From Desulfobulbaceae bacterium (GTDB lineage: Bacteria; Desulfobacterota; Desulfobulbia; Desulfobulbales; SURF-16), in contig JAHLLM010000018.1 in the NCBI GenBank assembly GCA_020444175.1, positions 1-64,000 of the forward strand: a stretch of 64,000 nt of DNA, written 5' to 3'. A program made the position numbers and the translations under genes. The notes beneath the pieces were generated by a model. The model did not search any database. It had not been told where the DNA came from and worked only from the letters and a program-made list of their open reading frames with translations. This document shows positions 9,421-18,733 of this stretch, one piece after another. Position 1 is the stretch's first letter; each line of letters begins with the position of its first letter.

Positions 9421-9861
9421 GTTATTTTTACCTGAAAGCTTGAACTCAATGTCGTTAATTCTACTTTAATTCTACTTTTATCAAAAAGATGCAGTCTGCC
9501 TCCTGAATTTAATTTATTGTAGCACACCCTGAATAATGCGACAGAAAAGAAAGCGGAAATCGAAGCAACAAAAAAAACTTGACAAACTGATCACTAAAAA
9601 AGCTTAATATTAAAATATGTTAAATTGCTCTGAAAGTGTGTTTATTTCTTGCTAAGCGCTTTTATTTGGAGTATTAATTTTTGTGGTTAATTTTTAAAAA
9701 TTAATTTTGTCGGCAGCATTTCAGCCCCGATTTCCGGAGTGGGGTTCCATAAAATATGGAATTCCGGGATGTTAAAGGTTTTTGCTTCCGATATGATGGA
9801 GAAGGGTTCCTCGGGAGGAATCCACACCTACAATTCATCTTTTGAGAAAAGGAGATACGAG
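9421..9861 (+). promoter_or_regulatory. AT-rich promoter region and structured leader of the porin gene
   Basis: No gene is seen here. TTGACA occurs at 9579-9584 but no well spaced -10 follows, so the promoter is uncertain. The leader holds two inverted repeats: TTCCAT/ATGGAA at 9745-9761 with a 5-nt loop, and GGTTCCTC/GAGGAATCC at 9805-9823 with one bulge. AAAAGGAG at 9847-9854 is the ribosome-binding site of the porin. Stem-loops in a leader may stabilise an abundant mRNA; that is inference. Confidence 0.45.
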
Positions 9862-11196
9862 ATGAAAAAAATTATTTCTACAGTTGCCGCCCTCGGCCTC
9901 GTGGTTGGAGTGGCCGGCACCGCATCGGCTCTGGATTTAACCGTTACCGGACAGTACGTCCTGGAAGGTTACATGATGGACAACGCTGACGGCAGCGGCT
10001 TCAATCCATACATGGAAGATGTTGGATCAGATTCCGCCTGGGTTCATACCTTCCAGCTCAGACCCACCTTGACAGTCAATGACAAAATCAAAATGATTGC
10101 TGATATCCGTATGGCCAAAGACAGCGACTGGGGTAACCAGGATGACGTAGGTCGCAACAAAGCCACCAATGCTGCTGGCACTACTGCTGATTTTGATCGT
10201 ACAATCGATGTCCACAAAATCTACATGGAATACATGTCGCCTGTTGGTAAAATCCGTGCCGGTCGTACACCTGCCGGTGCCTGGGCCCATGACTTTGTAA
10301 GCTCCTCCGGTAACGCTAACCGCCTCATGTGGTGGCCGAACATGGTTCAGTCTCCTTTCAGCGCCGTGGTCTTCCTGCAGAAAAGCACAGAAGGTGACTG
10401 GTACGGTGGAACCACAGACAGTGACAGCGACCTCTATGAAGCCGGTCTGAGCTACAAAGTTGACGGCCTGCTGTTAAATGTTGCCTATGACTACATCAAC
10501 GACAAAACTGTCGAAACCCAGGAGAGCCAAAGACACCTGCTTAAAGGTTATGCCAACATTTCCATGGATAACATCTACGTCGAGTCAGAGATTGCATATA
10601 TGTTCGGCGACTGGGTTGATTATGATGTCGAGACTCTCACTGATCAAGACGCGGATATTGACGCCTGGGCATTCATGATTGACGGCGGCATGAAAATGGG
10701 TAATCTCGATGTGGGCGCCATGTTCTTCTACGCATCCGGCCAGGATGATGATAGCGACGATATGGAAGCAGCAATGGGACCACTCGGAGGAAGCATCAGC
10801 GATGGTATCGGCGATGATTTCAACCCCTACTACATCCTGACCGGCGACCATACCGGTATGCTGAACAGTGACGAATATGCTGATGACGCTAACATGGCCA
10901 TCGCCGGTGTTTTGTGTCTTGGTGTACACTCTGACTTCCAGGTTTCCGACCAGTTGACCCTGCATGGCGCACTTGCCTATGCCTGGGCTGACGAAACAGA
11001 TGCTCTTGGCAACGACATAGACGACGAGTACGGTTGGGAGATCGACCTTGGTGCCAAGTACAAACTGCTTGACAACCTGACCTATGAAGTACGCGCCGCC
11101 TATATGGATACCGGCGACTTCTTTGATGACCTGAATGGTACGGATGACGAAGAAGATCTCTACCTCCTCAGCCATCACCTGACCATGACTTTCTAA
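9862..11196 (+). CDS. Outer-membrane porin
   Basis: A 444-residue secreted protein with a classic signal peptide (MKKIISTVAALGLVVGVAG up to TASA). The mature part is acidic, rich in Asp, Gly and aromatic residues, with alternating short amphipathic strands and a terminal HHLTMTF ending in phenylalanine, the usual signal for outer-membrane beta-barrel assembly. This fits the major porins of sulfate reducers. A strong ribosome-binding site (AAAAGGAG) precedes the ATG at 9862. The frame is open upstream to 9739 but the signal peptide fixes the start. A perfect rho-independent terminator follows, so the gene is a single transcription unit and is probably highly expressed. Confidence 0.85.
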   Translation: MKKIISTVAALGLVVGVAGTASALDLTVTGQYVLEGYMMDNADGSGFNPYMEDVGSDSAWVHTFQLRPTLTVNDKIKMIADIRMAKDSDWGNQDDVGRNKATNAAGTTADFDRTIDVHKIYMEYMSPVGKIRAGRTPAGAWAHDFVSSSGNANRLMWWPNMVQSPFSAVVFLQKSTEGDWYGGTTDSDSDLYEAGLSYKVDGLLLNVAYDYINDKTVETQESQRHLLKGYANISMDNIYVESEIAYMFGDWVDYDVETLTDQDADIDAWAFMIDGGMKMGNLDVGAMFFYASGQDDDSDDMEAAMGPLGGSISDGIGDDFNPYYILTGDHTGMLNSDEYADDANMAIAGVLCLGVHSDFQVSDQLTLHGALAYAWADETDALGNDIDDEYGWEIDLGAKYKLLDNLTYEVRAAYMDTGDFFDDLNGTDDEEDLYLLSHHLTMTF

Positions 11197-11222
11197 TTTA
11201 GAATTTCAATTAGATTGATCTG

Positions 11223-11253
11223 AAAAGCCCTGCCTCTTGGCGGGGCTTTTTTT
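11223..11253 (+). terminator. Rho-independent terminator of the porin gene
   Basis: A stem of AAAAGCCCTGCC and GGCGGGGCTTTT with a TCTT loop is followed by a T-run, 27 nt after the porin stop codon. Confidence 0.9.
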
Positions 11254-11318
11254 GTGGTGGAAAGAAGTTTTTGCACCCTGGCTCCTACAGAGGCCCTTGC
11301 GACCCAAAAAGAATAATT

Positions 11319-11451
11319 GTAGGTTGGGTTGAGCAGTGTCACCCCGAAACTGTTGGGTTTCGCTGATCTTCACTCTGTTGAGATTGTGGAGCAGGAACAG
11401 AGTGCGAAACCCAACAAAACAGTGTTCCGCGAATCGCTCAACCCAACCTAC
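11319..11451. repeat. Foldback repeat with GTAGGTTGGGTTGAGC ends
   Basis: The 16-bp end at 11319-11334 is repeated perfectly inverted at 11436-11451. Nested inside are TGTTGGGTTTCGC/GCGAAACCCAACA (11351-11363 and 11404-11416) and CACTCTGTT/AACAGAGTG. It resembles a palindromic repeat seen widely in bacterial genomes. No gene lies between 11254 and 11755. Confidence 0.8.
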
Positions 11452-11510
11452 GGGACTGAAAATATTGATTAAGCACCCGCTTCGCTCAAGGCATTTATGC
11501 CCTTCAGGGT

Positions 11511-11608
11511 AAAAAACTCCTCGACCGCCGCCGGAACGTGTGTAAGTTGTTGATATTTCGTTGGCGGATGGTCAGCTTCAGGACTTTTTGCGACTTCATC
11601 AAAATTTG
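11511..11608. repeat. Dispersed intergenic repeat, copy 1
   Basis: The stretch with CCGCCGCCGG, GTAAGTTGTTGATATT and GGCGGATGGTCAGCTTCAG followed by CTTTTTGCGACTTCATCA matches 42064-42170 over its whole length with scattered differences. Nothing coding is seen in it. Confidence 0.75.
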
Positions 11609-11755
11609 TTTTCATGTAAAAAAAAAGCTATCAGTATTTTTAAAAACTTTGTGCCTCTGTGTCTTTGTGGTTTTTGTGATAATACTTATTTATTAAACAG
11701 TTACGCTTAACAATAACATGGTCGTGAACTCCACACTTTTATAAAAAACCAGCAT

Positions 11756-13201
11756 ATGCCAATTGATATCAATAAAATCCTGAAAATTCTCGCTCAAGAA
11801 GTTGCCGCCTACAAGGTTCCCGTGGTGGATCTTATCGCCGTGCAGAGCAATGACCCATACCAGGTCCTGGTGGCAACCATTCTCTCGGCACGCACTAAAG
11901 ACGAAACAACTGCCCGAGCGGCAGGGCGTCTCTTTAAAAAGGCGCCTGATCTGAAAAAACTGGCACAGCTTTCAGAAGCTGAAATTGCCCGGCTTATCTA
12001 TCCGGTTGGTTTTTATAAAAACAAGGCAGGGTATCTTAAAAAACTTCCGGTTGCCTTGAACAACTTTAACGGAATTATTCCAGAGACAGTGGAAGAGCTT
12101 GTTCGACTTCCCGGGGTAGGCAGGAAAACAGCAAATCTTGTGGTGAGCGTCGCCTTTAAAAAGCCGGCCATCTGCGTTGATACCCATGTGCATCGCATTA
12201 TGAATATCTGGGGTTACGTGGAAACGAAAACCCCGTTGCAGACGGAAATGGCACTCAGAGAAAAACTCCCTGAAGAGCATTGGCTCACAGTGAATTCCAT
12301 TCTTGTTGCTTTTGGGCAGGGAACCTGTAAACCTGTTGCCCCCCATTGCGACCGTTGCGTCATTCTGCAATTCTGTCCTCAAATCGGTGTTACCCCCCGC
12401 AAGATTCCTGGAAAAAGAGGCACGACACAGCAGCACGGAATCAAAAAAATGCTGTGCTGGAATGTAAACGGCATACGGGCTCTGGAAAAAAAGGGCTTTG
12501 TCGATATAGTCGCAGAACTGAGCCCCGACATACTCGCCATACAGGAAACCAAGGCCCAGCCCCATCAATTGAGCGACTCCCTTAAAAACATAAAGGGCTA
12601 CCAGTCATTCTGGCACAGCGCTGAACGGAAGGGCTACTCCGGTGTTGCCGTATACAGCCGCATAAAGCCGCTTAATGTGCTCTATGGCATGGACTGCCCG
12701 GAGCACGACAGGGAAGGCCGGGTTCTGACCCTGGAATTTGAGGATTTTTTTCTGGTGAACATCTATTTTCCCAATGCCGGCAATGAATTAAATCGTCTCG
12801 ACTTTAAACTTGATTTTAACGGGCATCTGCTCGATTTTGTCAGCAAACTCGCTGTGCAAAAATCTGTTGTAATCTGCGGCGATTATAATGTCGCTCACAG
12901 GGAAATAGACCTGAAAAACCCCAAAAGTAATGAAAAAAACGCAGGATTTACTCCACAAGAACGTGAGTGGATGGATCACTTTCTGGCTGCAGGTTTTACA
13001 GACACCTTTCGCATGTTCCACCAGGAACCGGGTCACTATACCTGGTGGAGTTACAGATTTAATGCCAGAGCCAGAAATATAGGCTGGCGCATCGATTATT
13101 TCTGTGTGGATGAAAAAAGTAAAACACGGGTGCAGAGCGCCGCCATTTTAAAAGACGTCATGGGCTCGGATCATTGCCCGGTGCAGCTTGACTATAAATA
13201 A
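11756..13201 (+). CDS. Endonuclease III-exonuclease III fusion (bifunctional base excision repair enzyme)
   Basis: A 481-residue protein joining two repair enzymes. Residues 1-210 are a complete endonuclease III: the helix-hairpin-helix LPGVGRKTAN with the catalytic Lys, VDTHVHRI with the catalytic Asp, and a CX6CX2CX5C 4Fe-4S loop (CKPVAPHCDRCVILQFC). After a basic linker (about residues 212-232), residues 233-481 are a complete exonuclease III/AP endonuclease: MLCWNVNGIRA, IQETKA, GDYNVAH, NIGWRIDYF and the final SDHCPV. All key residues of both halves are present. The fused protein could excise an oxidised base, nick and trim the AP end in one polypeptide. The AP endonuclease gene nfo lies just downstream, facing it. 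The junction is read through without a frame change. Confidence 0.92.
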   Translation: MPIDINKILKILAQEVAAYKVPVVDLIAVQSNDPYQVLVATILSARTKDETTARAAGRLFKKAPDLKKLAQLSEAEIARLIYPVGFYKNKAGYLKKLPVALNNFNGIIPETVEELVRLPGVGRKTANLVVSVAFKKPAICVDTHVHRIMNIWGYVETKTPLQTEMALREKLPEEHWLTVNSILVAFGQGTCKPVAPHCDRCVILQFCPQIGVTPRKIPGKRGTTQQHGIKKMLCWNVNGIRALEKKGFVDIVAELSPDILAIQETKAQPHQLSDSLKNIKGYQSFWHSAERKGYSGVAVYSRIKPLNVLYGMDCPEHDREGRVLTLEFEDFFLVNIYFPNAGNELNRLDFKLDFNGHLLDFVSKLAVQKSVVICGDYNVAHREIDLKNPKSNEKNAGFTPQEREWMDHFLAAGFTDTFRMFHQEPGHYTWWSYRFNARARNIGWRIDYFCVDEKSKTRVQSAAILKDVMGSDHCPVQLDYK

Positions 13202-13223
13202 AAGCTTAAAAAAAAATCATTTT

Positions 13224-13461
13224 TTAGCCACTGACCCCACGGAAAAACACGGAATTTTTTACTTCCCTCGTTCCCACGGTCCACCGTGGGAATGCATATC
13301 AATTTGCCCCTGGAGATTCACGTATAGGGTTCCCATGGAGACCATGGGAACCCGAAGTTTAAACTCCTGAGATACTGTCGCAAAATTCTAACCAGGCATC
13401 GCTGAAAATGAATGGTAATCACATTCTTTTTTCCGTGTTTTTCAGTGGGACCCGTGGCTAA
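13224..13461. repeat. Composite foldback repeat between the fusion gene and nfo
   Basis: The outer arms 13224-13254 and 13431-13461 are imperfect inverted copies containing CACGGAAAAACACGGAA. Inside are two perfect hairpins: TTCCCACGGT/ACCGTGGGAA (13271-13292) and GGGTTCCCATGG/CCATGGGAACCC (13327-13353). It fills the space between two convergent genes. Confidence 0.75.
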
Positions 13462-13471
13462 TGATAATATA

Positions 13472-14326
13472 TCAGGGTTTCATCAACTTCCGCAAAACCC
13501 TCAGGTTCACCGTGTCCTCTTTAAGATCTTTGCCCTTCGGAGTTTCCAGGGTCATAGGATGAAAGCGGAATCGAGAATCATTCAAAAAAAAGCCAAAGCC
13601 ATTTAGGCCAATACACCCCTTACCAATGTGCTCGTGGCGGTCAACCTGACTGGCAAGTTCCTTTTTTGAATCATTGAGATGGAAGAATTTGAGCCGCTTG
13701 ATACCGATAGTACGATCAAATTCTTCCATGGTCTTCTTATATGTTTCCGGGGTACGAAAATCATAGCCGGAAGCAAAAAGATGGCAGGTATCAAGACAGA
13801 CCCCGAGTCGGTCGCTGTTTGCAGACCGGTTGATAATATAAGCCAATTCATCAAAAGCAGCACCAAGGGCACTGCCCTGCCCGGCTGTATTCTCAAGAAG
13901 CACCGTGACATTATCGCCCCTCTTGGCTCGCCCCAGGGCCAGATCAAGATTTTCGACAATTCTGCCAAGCCCCACTTCCAGTGGATCGCTGCCGCAGGAA
14001 CCAGGATGCATTATCAAGTAAGAGATACCAAGGGCCGCAACCCGTTCAATTTCAGCAACAAGGGCGGCAAGGGATTTTGAACGCGTCTCTTCTGTGGGCG
14101 AAGCAAGATTGATGAGATATGAGTTGTGAACAGCAACAGGCCACTCTCCCCACTCTGCCCATGCGGCAACAAAGAGGTCTCTTTCCTCAGCTGAAATGGG
14201 CAGAGCTTTCCATTGCCTCTGATTCCTGGAAAAAATCTGCAGCGCCTTTCCCTTGACTTTTCTGATGCGATCGATTGCCAGATGCAGGCCTCCGGCAACG
14301 GACATATGTGCTCCAAGAAGTGGCAT
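13472..14326 (-). CDS. nfo: Endonuclease IV (AP endonuclease)
   Basis: A 284-residue TIM-barrel zinc enzyme that cleaves DNA at abasic sites. Signatures are LLGAHMSVAGGLHLAI at the N-terminus, IFSRNQRQW, HNSYLINLASP, LIMHPGSCG, VLLENTAGQGS, CLDTCHLFASGYDFR, HLNDSKKELASQVDRHEHIG and the final Glu region LETP. The zinc ligands (His, Glu and Asp) of the family are all present. The gene converges with the Nth-ExoIII fusion, so both classes of AP endonuclease are encoded side by side. No operon partner is seen. Confidence 0.95.
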   Translation of the reverse strand: MPLLGAHMSVAGGLHLAIDRIRKVKGKALQIFSRNQRQWKALPISAEERDLFVAAWAEWGEWPVAVHNSYLINLASPTEETRSKSLAALVAEIERVAALGISYLIMHPGSCGSDPLEVGLGRIVENLDLALGRAKRGDNVTVLLENTAGQGSALGAAFDELAYIINRSANSDRLGVCLDTCHLFASGYDFRTPETYKKTMEEFDRTIGIKRLKFFHLNDSKKELASQVDRHEHIGKGCIGLNGFGFFLNDSRFRFHPMTLETPKGKDLKEDTVNLRVLRKLMKP

Positions 14327-14333
14327 AAAAAAA

Positions 14334-14580
14334 AGTGACTAAAATGACTGAATTGACTAAAGTGAGCTGAAGTTAAGTACTGTCCGACCCGAAAAAACGT
14401 CACAAGGGACAAGCCAAAATACCGGATGGTTCAATATACCATGAAATCACGATATAACGCAGGAGTTATGAATTTACTCGCACCCTGAGTATTTCAGAAT
14501 TATGTACCATGTCGTTTGATGTACTTCACCTGTTAACTTTAGTCAATTCAATCACTTTAGTCACTCTAGTCACTCTAATT
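14334..14580. repeat. Inverted heptad-type repeats between nfo and holA
   Basis: The left arm (14334-14372) has AGTGACTAAAATGACTGAAT and the right arm (14537-14580) has its approximate reverse complement built of TAGTCACTCTAGTCACTCTA units. The 160 bp between the arms holds no gene that I can support. Confidence 0.6.
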
Positions 14581-14584
14581 ACCT

Positions 14585-15958
14585 ATGCCTCTCTACCAAC
14601 GACAAGATATAGCCAAGCTGCTTTCTGAAATCAAGGATGAAAATATAAGGCCCGTGTATCTTATTTGCGGGGAACGATACCTGTGCAGGGATGTGGCCGA
14701 CAAGCTCGTACAACACCTTCTGCCGGATGAAAAAGAGCGCAGTTTGAACCTCAAACGCATTGACGGCGAACAGGAGGATGTGGCTCACACAATGGCCCAC
14801 CTCCAGACATACAGCCTCTTTGCCGGTCGCCAGGTCATCCGGGTAATGGACTCAAAACTTTTTTTCTCCAAAGCGGTGGCAAAGAACTTCTGGGACAAGG
14901 CAAAAAAAGCAGCAGGTGAAGGCAACCCTGAAAAAGCTGGTCGTTTTCTGCAGAAAATGATCAATATCGGCGGTCTCGACGCGGAAGAATCCCTGACAGA
15001 TCTCACCCCTGCCCAATGGAAAAAGCTGTTTTCTTTTGCCAAACCGGCTGATACGGGGTGGTGCGCTGATATTTCCCTTCCACAGCAAGAAAAAGGATCT
15101 GATCAGGAAACACAGGGCGCGGATCTTGTTTTGTCCGTTCTTGAAAAAGGGATCCCCAAAAGCAACGTACTCATCCTGGTTGCAGAGGCGGCTGACAAAA
15201 GAAAAAAAATCTATAAAAAAATTGAAAAACTTGGCGCTGTTATTGATCTCTCGGTTGATAGCGGTGCAACCTCAGCCGCCAAAAAAGGACAGGATGCCGT
15301 TATTCGAGAGCTCATTGTCAGGACATTTTCAGAAATGGGGAAAAAGCCTGGTCCCCGGGTTATTGACTGCCTTATTGACCGGGTTGGTTTTCATCCGGTG
15401 GCCGCGGTGCGGGAAGCGGAAAAACTTGCCCTTTTTGCTGGTGAAGCCGATGTTATCAACCTGAAAGACCTTGACGCCATAATTGGCCAGACACGCGAAG
15501 AGGCAATTTACGAACTCAATGACGCAGTTGCCGGCGCTGACCTATCCAGATCCCTGGAACTTCTTGCAAGCCTCCAGGAAAGCGGCCTCCACAGTCTGGC
15601 CCTGGTAGCCAGCCTCAGAAACGTATTGCGCAAGCTCCTTTTCTTCAGGGCTCTTCGCGAGAGTGAGCAGCCGTCCTACAGCCCAGGCCTTTCTTATGGC
15701 GCCTTCCAGAAAGGCTATCTCCCTCAACTGAAGAAAAGCGAGCAGGGACAATCCCCATTCCTCGGCAGCCACCCCTTTGTTTTGTATAAAACATTCCAGC
15801 AGACTGATAATTTTGATATTTCGACCCTGCAAAATGCCCTCCGTCAGCTTCTTGATGCAGAGTTCCAACTCAAGGGAAGCGGCATTCCGGACAAACTGGT
15901 CCTGGAAAACTTTCTCTTCTCATTTCTTTTAAGGGATAGCAAGTCGCTATCACGCTAA
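14585..15958 (+). CDS. holA: DNA polymerase III delta subunit
   Basis: HolA is the clamp-loader subunit that opens the beta clamp. The N-terminal IRPVYLICGERYLCRDVADKLV and the FAGRQVIRVMDSKLFF segment are typical of domain I, and VIDCLIDRVGFHPVAAVREAEKL with TREEAIYELNDAVAGADLSRSLELL is typical of domains II-III. At 457 residues it is longer than the usual 330-350. The extra length is largely an insertion at about residues 95-175, between the two first-domain segments, rich in charged residues. No ribosome-binding site is visible before the ATG. Confidence 0.82.
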   Translation: MPLYQRQDIAKLLSEIKDENIRPVYLICGERYLCRDVADKLVQHLLPDEKERSLNLKRIDGEQEDVAHTMAHLQTYSLFAGRQVIRVMDSKLFFSKAVAKNFWDKAKKAAGEGNPEKAGRFLQKMINIGGLDAEESLTDLTPAQWKKLFSFAKPADTGWCADISLPQQEKGSDQETQGADLVLSVLEKGIPKSNVLILVAEAADKRKKIYKKIEKLGAVIDLSVDSGATSAAKKGQDAVIRELIVRTFSEMGKKPGPRVIDCLIDRVGFHPVAAVREAEKLALFAGEADVINLKDLDAIIGQTREEAIYELNDAVAGADLSRSLELLASLQESGLHSLALVASLRNVLRKLLFFRALRESEQPSYSPGLSYGAFQKGYLPQLKKSEQGQSPFLGSHPFVLYKTFQQTDNFDISTLQNALRQLLDAEFQLKGSGIPDKLVLENFLFSFLLRDSKSLSR

Positions 15959-16104
15959 CATCATAATAAAAAAAACAATCCTCAGTTCACAGGCCTCGAA
16001 CCTCAGTCCTTCACTCCCGCCCTTGCATCAACTCATCTGAGTGGTTACAATAAGAATTAATAATTTGAAATGCTTAAATTTAGGTGAAAATACGAGGTAT
16101 TAAA

Positions 16105-16419
16105 ATGAGTGTGCCGGACAAAAAGGCAGACGGCGGTGTACTCACCGAAGAAAAACAGAAGGTGGAAGAACCACCGCTTTACAAGGTGCTGCTGCATAAT
16201 GACGATTATACAACAATGGAATTTGTCATCATGATCCTGGAAAATATATTCCGCAAAAATGCGGAAGAGGCTACACGGATCATGCTCAATGTCCACCAGC
16301 AGGGAATCGGTATCGCAGGCATCTATACCCGGGAAATTGCCGACACAAAAATACACATTGTGCACGACCTGGCCCGTAAAAATGAATTTCCCCTGCGATG
16401 TTCTCTGGAGCAGGCGTGA
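16105..16419 (+). CDS. clpS: ClpS adaptor protein
   Basis: ClpS binds the N-domain of ClpA and delivers N-degron substrates. The 104-residue protein shows the conserved core PLYKVLLHNDDYTTMEFVIMIL (N-degron pocket residues Asn, Asp, Asp), then MLNVHQQGIGIAGIYTREIAD. The ATG at 16105 is preceded by GAGG at the right distance; a GTG at 16084 is an alternative. clpA begins 79 nt downstream, the usual clpS-clpA order. Confidence 0.92.
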   Translation: MSVPDKKADGGVLTEEKQKVEEPPLYKVLLHNDDYTTMEFVIMILENIFRKNAEEATRIMLNVHQQGIGIAGIYTREIADTKIHIVHDLARKNEFPLRCSLEQA

Positions 16420-16498
16420 AAACAGTTTAAAAGTGAAGTGACGAATTAAGATTTGATGAAAATTCAAACATCACGCTTCACCATTTCAGGTAATAAAT

Positions 16499-18733
16499 AT
16501 GATTAATCACAAAGTGGAAATGGCACTGGTTATGGCCATCCGCGAGGCCAAAAAACGCCGTCACGAACATGTGACGGTTGAACATATCTTATACGGACTC
16601 CTCCATGATGACCTGGCTGTGCAGATTGTCACCGGTTGCGGTGGCGATACGGAGCATTTGAAAACCGATCTGGAATCTTTTTTCAAACAGAATCTGCCCG
16701 TCCTTGAGAAGGATGATATTGCGGACCCGATTCAGACTCTTGGTTTTAACCGCGTCTTACAACGAGCAATTGCCCATGTCCAGAGTTGCGGCAAGGCAGA
16801 AGTCGACTCCGGAGATGTGATAACGGCTATTTTTTCCGAACCCGAGTCGTTTGCGGTCTATTTCCTTGAAAAAGAAGGTCTCAGCCGCCTGGAAATTGTT
16901 GAATATATTTCCCACAAACTTCCCTCCACGGCTCCGGCACTTCCCCAGGAAGGGCAGCAGCAAAAGGACGACAAAAAGAAACCGGGCACCGCCCTTGAGA
17001 AATTTACCATCAATTTTTCCGAGCGTGCCGCTGAAGGCCTCATCGACCCTCTTATCGGCCGGACCCGTGAACTGACCAGGGTCATGCAAATTCTCTGCAG
17101 AAGGAAAAAAAACAACCCCCTTCTGGTGGGTGAACCCGGAGTCGGGAAAACTGCCATTGCCGAAGGCCTGGCCCTGCGCGTCCACGATGGCGACGTTCCG
17201 GATCTCTTGAAAGATTCCGCCATACATCAACTGGACATGGGAGCGTTGTTGTCGGGGACAAAATACCGTGGTGATTTTGAGGAACGCCTGAAGTCAATAA
17301 TTAGTGAAGTTGAAAAGCAACCCAACATCATCCTGCTTATCGATGAAATTCATACCATTGTCGGGGCTGGAGCCACCAGCGGCGGCAGCATGGATGCCTC
17401 CAACCTGCTCAAGCCCGCTCTGCAGTCGGGAACATTGCGGTGTATCGGCTCAACAACCTACGAAGAGTACAAAAATTATGTTGAAAAGGACCGGGCTCTT
17501 TCCCGGCGCTTCCAGAAAATAGACATAGAAGAGCCCTCTGTCGATGAAACCTATTCGATTTTAAAGGGCCTCAAGTCGCGTTACGAAGAGCACCATGGCG
17601 TTAAGTTCTCAAGTCCGGCCATCAAGACTGCCGCAGAACTGGCGGATCGTTACCTGACCGACAGATTTCTGCCGGATAAAGCTATTGATGTCATTGATGA
17701 GGTGGGCGCATCCTTAAGGCTTGCCGGCAAATCAAAAAAACGTAAAAGCGTTACCGTACGGGATATTGAAACTGTCATAGCCCGTATGGCCAGAGTGCCT
17801 GCCAAAAATATTTCAGGCTCTGATATTGAACAGCTTAAATCTTTATCAGCAACCATGAAAAAATATATTTTTGGGCAGGATCATGCCCTGGACGCCCTTG
17901 TCACCGCTGTAAAACGGAGCCGCGCCGGCCTCAAAGACCCTGAGCGCCCTACGGGTTCTTTTCTGTTTGCCGGTCCTACAGGCGTGGGTAAAACCGAGGT
18001 GGCAAAACAGCTTGCCTCTGCTCTTTCCGTCCATTTTGAACGCTTTGACATGAGCGAGTACATGGAAAAACATGCCGTTGCCCGCCTTATAGGAGCGCCT
18101 CCAGGTTATGTCGGATTTGACCAGGGAGGTCTTCTTACCGATGCCATTAAAAAACATCCATACTCGGTGTTGCTTCTTGATGAAATAGAAAAGGCCCATC
18201 CCGATATTTTCAGCATCCTGCTGCAGGTTATGGATCATTCCACCCTGACGGACAACGCCGGGCGCAAGGCGGATTTCAGAAATGTTATCCTCATCATGAC
18301 CACAAATGCCGGAGCCAGGGAGATGAGCGGTCAGCCCATCGGCTTTACCACCAGCAAAAAAGGCCGAGACCAGAAAGCGATAAAAAATCTCTTTTCACCG
18401 GAATTTCGAAACAGGCTTGATGCAATCATCACCTTTAACTCTCTTGAAATGTCGGTCATGAAGCTTATTGTGGATAAGCTTATTGCCGAGCTGCAGGACA
18501 GGGTTCAAGACAAAAAAGTGACCATAAAACTGACAGACAAGGCTCGTACATGGCTGGCCAACGAGGGACATGACCCGGACTATGGAGCCAGACCTCTGAA
18601 ACGTCTTGTCATGAGCCGGATAGGAGATGCCATTACCGAAGAAATTCTTTTCGGACGCTTAAGCAAGGGAGGCACTGTCAGTGTCGACCGCAAGAAGAAT
18701 GACTTTGTTTTTTCATACAAAGGTTCACTTTAA
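16499..18733 (+). CDS. clpA: ATP-dependent Clp protease ATP-binding subunit ClpA
   Basis: ClpA is the AAA+ unfoldase that feeds ClpP. The 744-residue protein has the N-domain (VEMALVMAIREAKKRRHEHVTVEHILYGLL), a first AAA+ module with Walker A GEPGVGKTA and Walker B LLIDEIHTIVGAGATSGG, and a second module with GPTGVGKTE, LLLDEIEKAHPDIF and the sensor region ending in PDYGARPLKRLV. It lacks the coiled-coil middle domain of ClpB, which separates the two. clpS lies immediately upstream. clpP is not in the window. Confidence 0.95.
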   Translation: MINHKVEMALVMAIREAKKRRHEHVTVEHILYGLLHDDLAVQIVTGCGGDTEHLKTDLESFFKQNLPVLEKDDIADPIQTLGFNRVLQRAIAHVQSCGKAEVDSGDVITAIFSEPESFAVYFLEKEGLSRLEIVEYISHKLPSTAPALPQEGQQQKDDKKKPGTALEKFTINFSERAAEGLIDPLIGRTRELTRVMQILCRRKKNNPLLVGEPGVGKTAIAEGLALRVHDGDVPDLLKDSAIHQLDMGALLSGTKYRGDFEERLKSIISEVEKQPNIILLIDEIHTIVGAGATSGGSMDASNLLKPALQSGTLRCIGSTTYEEYKNYVEKDRALSRRFQKIDIEEPSVDETYSILKGLKSRYEEHHGVKFSSPAIKTAAELADRYLTDRFLPDKAIDVIDEVGASLRLAGKSKKRKSVTVRDIETVIARMARVPAKNISGSDIEQLKSLSATMKKYIFGQDHALDALVTAVKRSRAGLKDPERPTGSFLFAGPTGVGKTEVAKQLASALSVHFERFDMSEYMEKHAVARLIGAPPGYVGFDQGGLLTDAIKKHPYSVLLLDEIEKAHPDIFSILLQVMDHSTLTDNAGRKADFRNVILIMTTNAGAREMSGQPIGFTTSKKGRDQKAIKNLFSPEFRNRLDAIITFNSLEMSVMKLIVDKLIAELQDRVQDKKVTIKLTDKARTWLANEGHDPDYGARPLKRLVMSRIGDAITEEILFGRLSKGGTVSVDRKKNDFVFSYKGSL

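Noticed and set aside
9700-9740. Sigma-54 promoter for the porin (GG and GC ten bases apart near 9711-9724)
   Set aside because: The -12 part reads CAGC instead of TTGC and the -24 context is poor; a chance match is likely.
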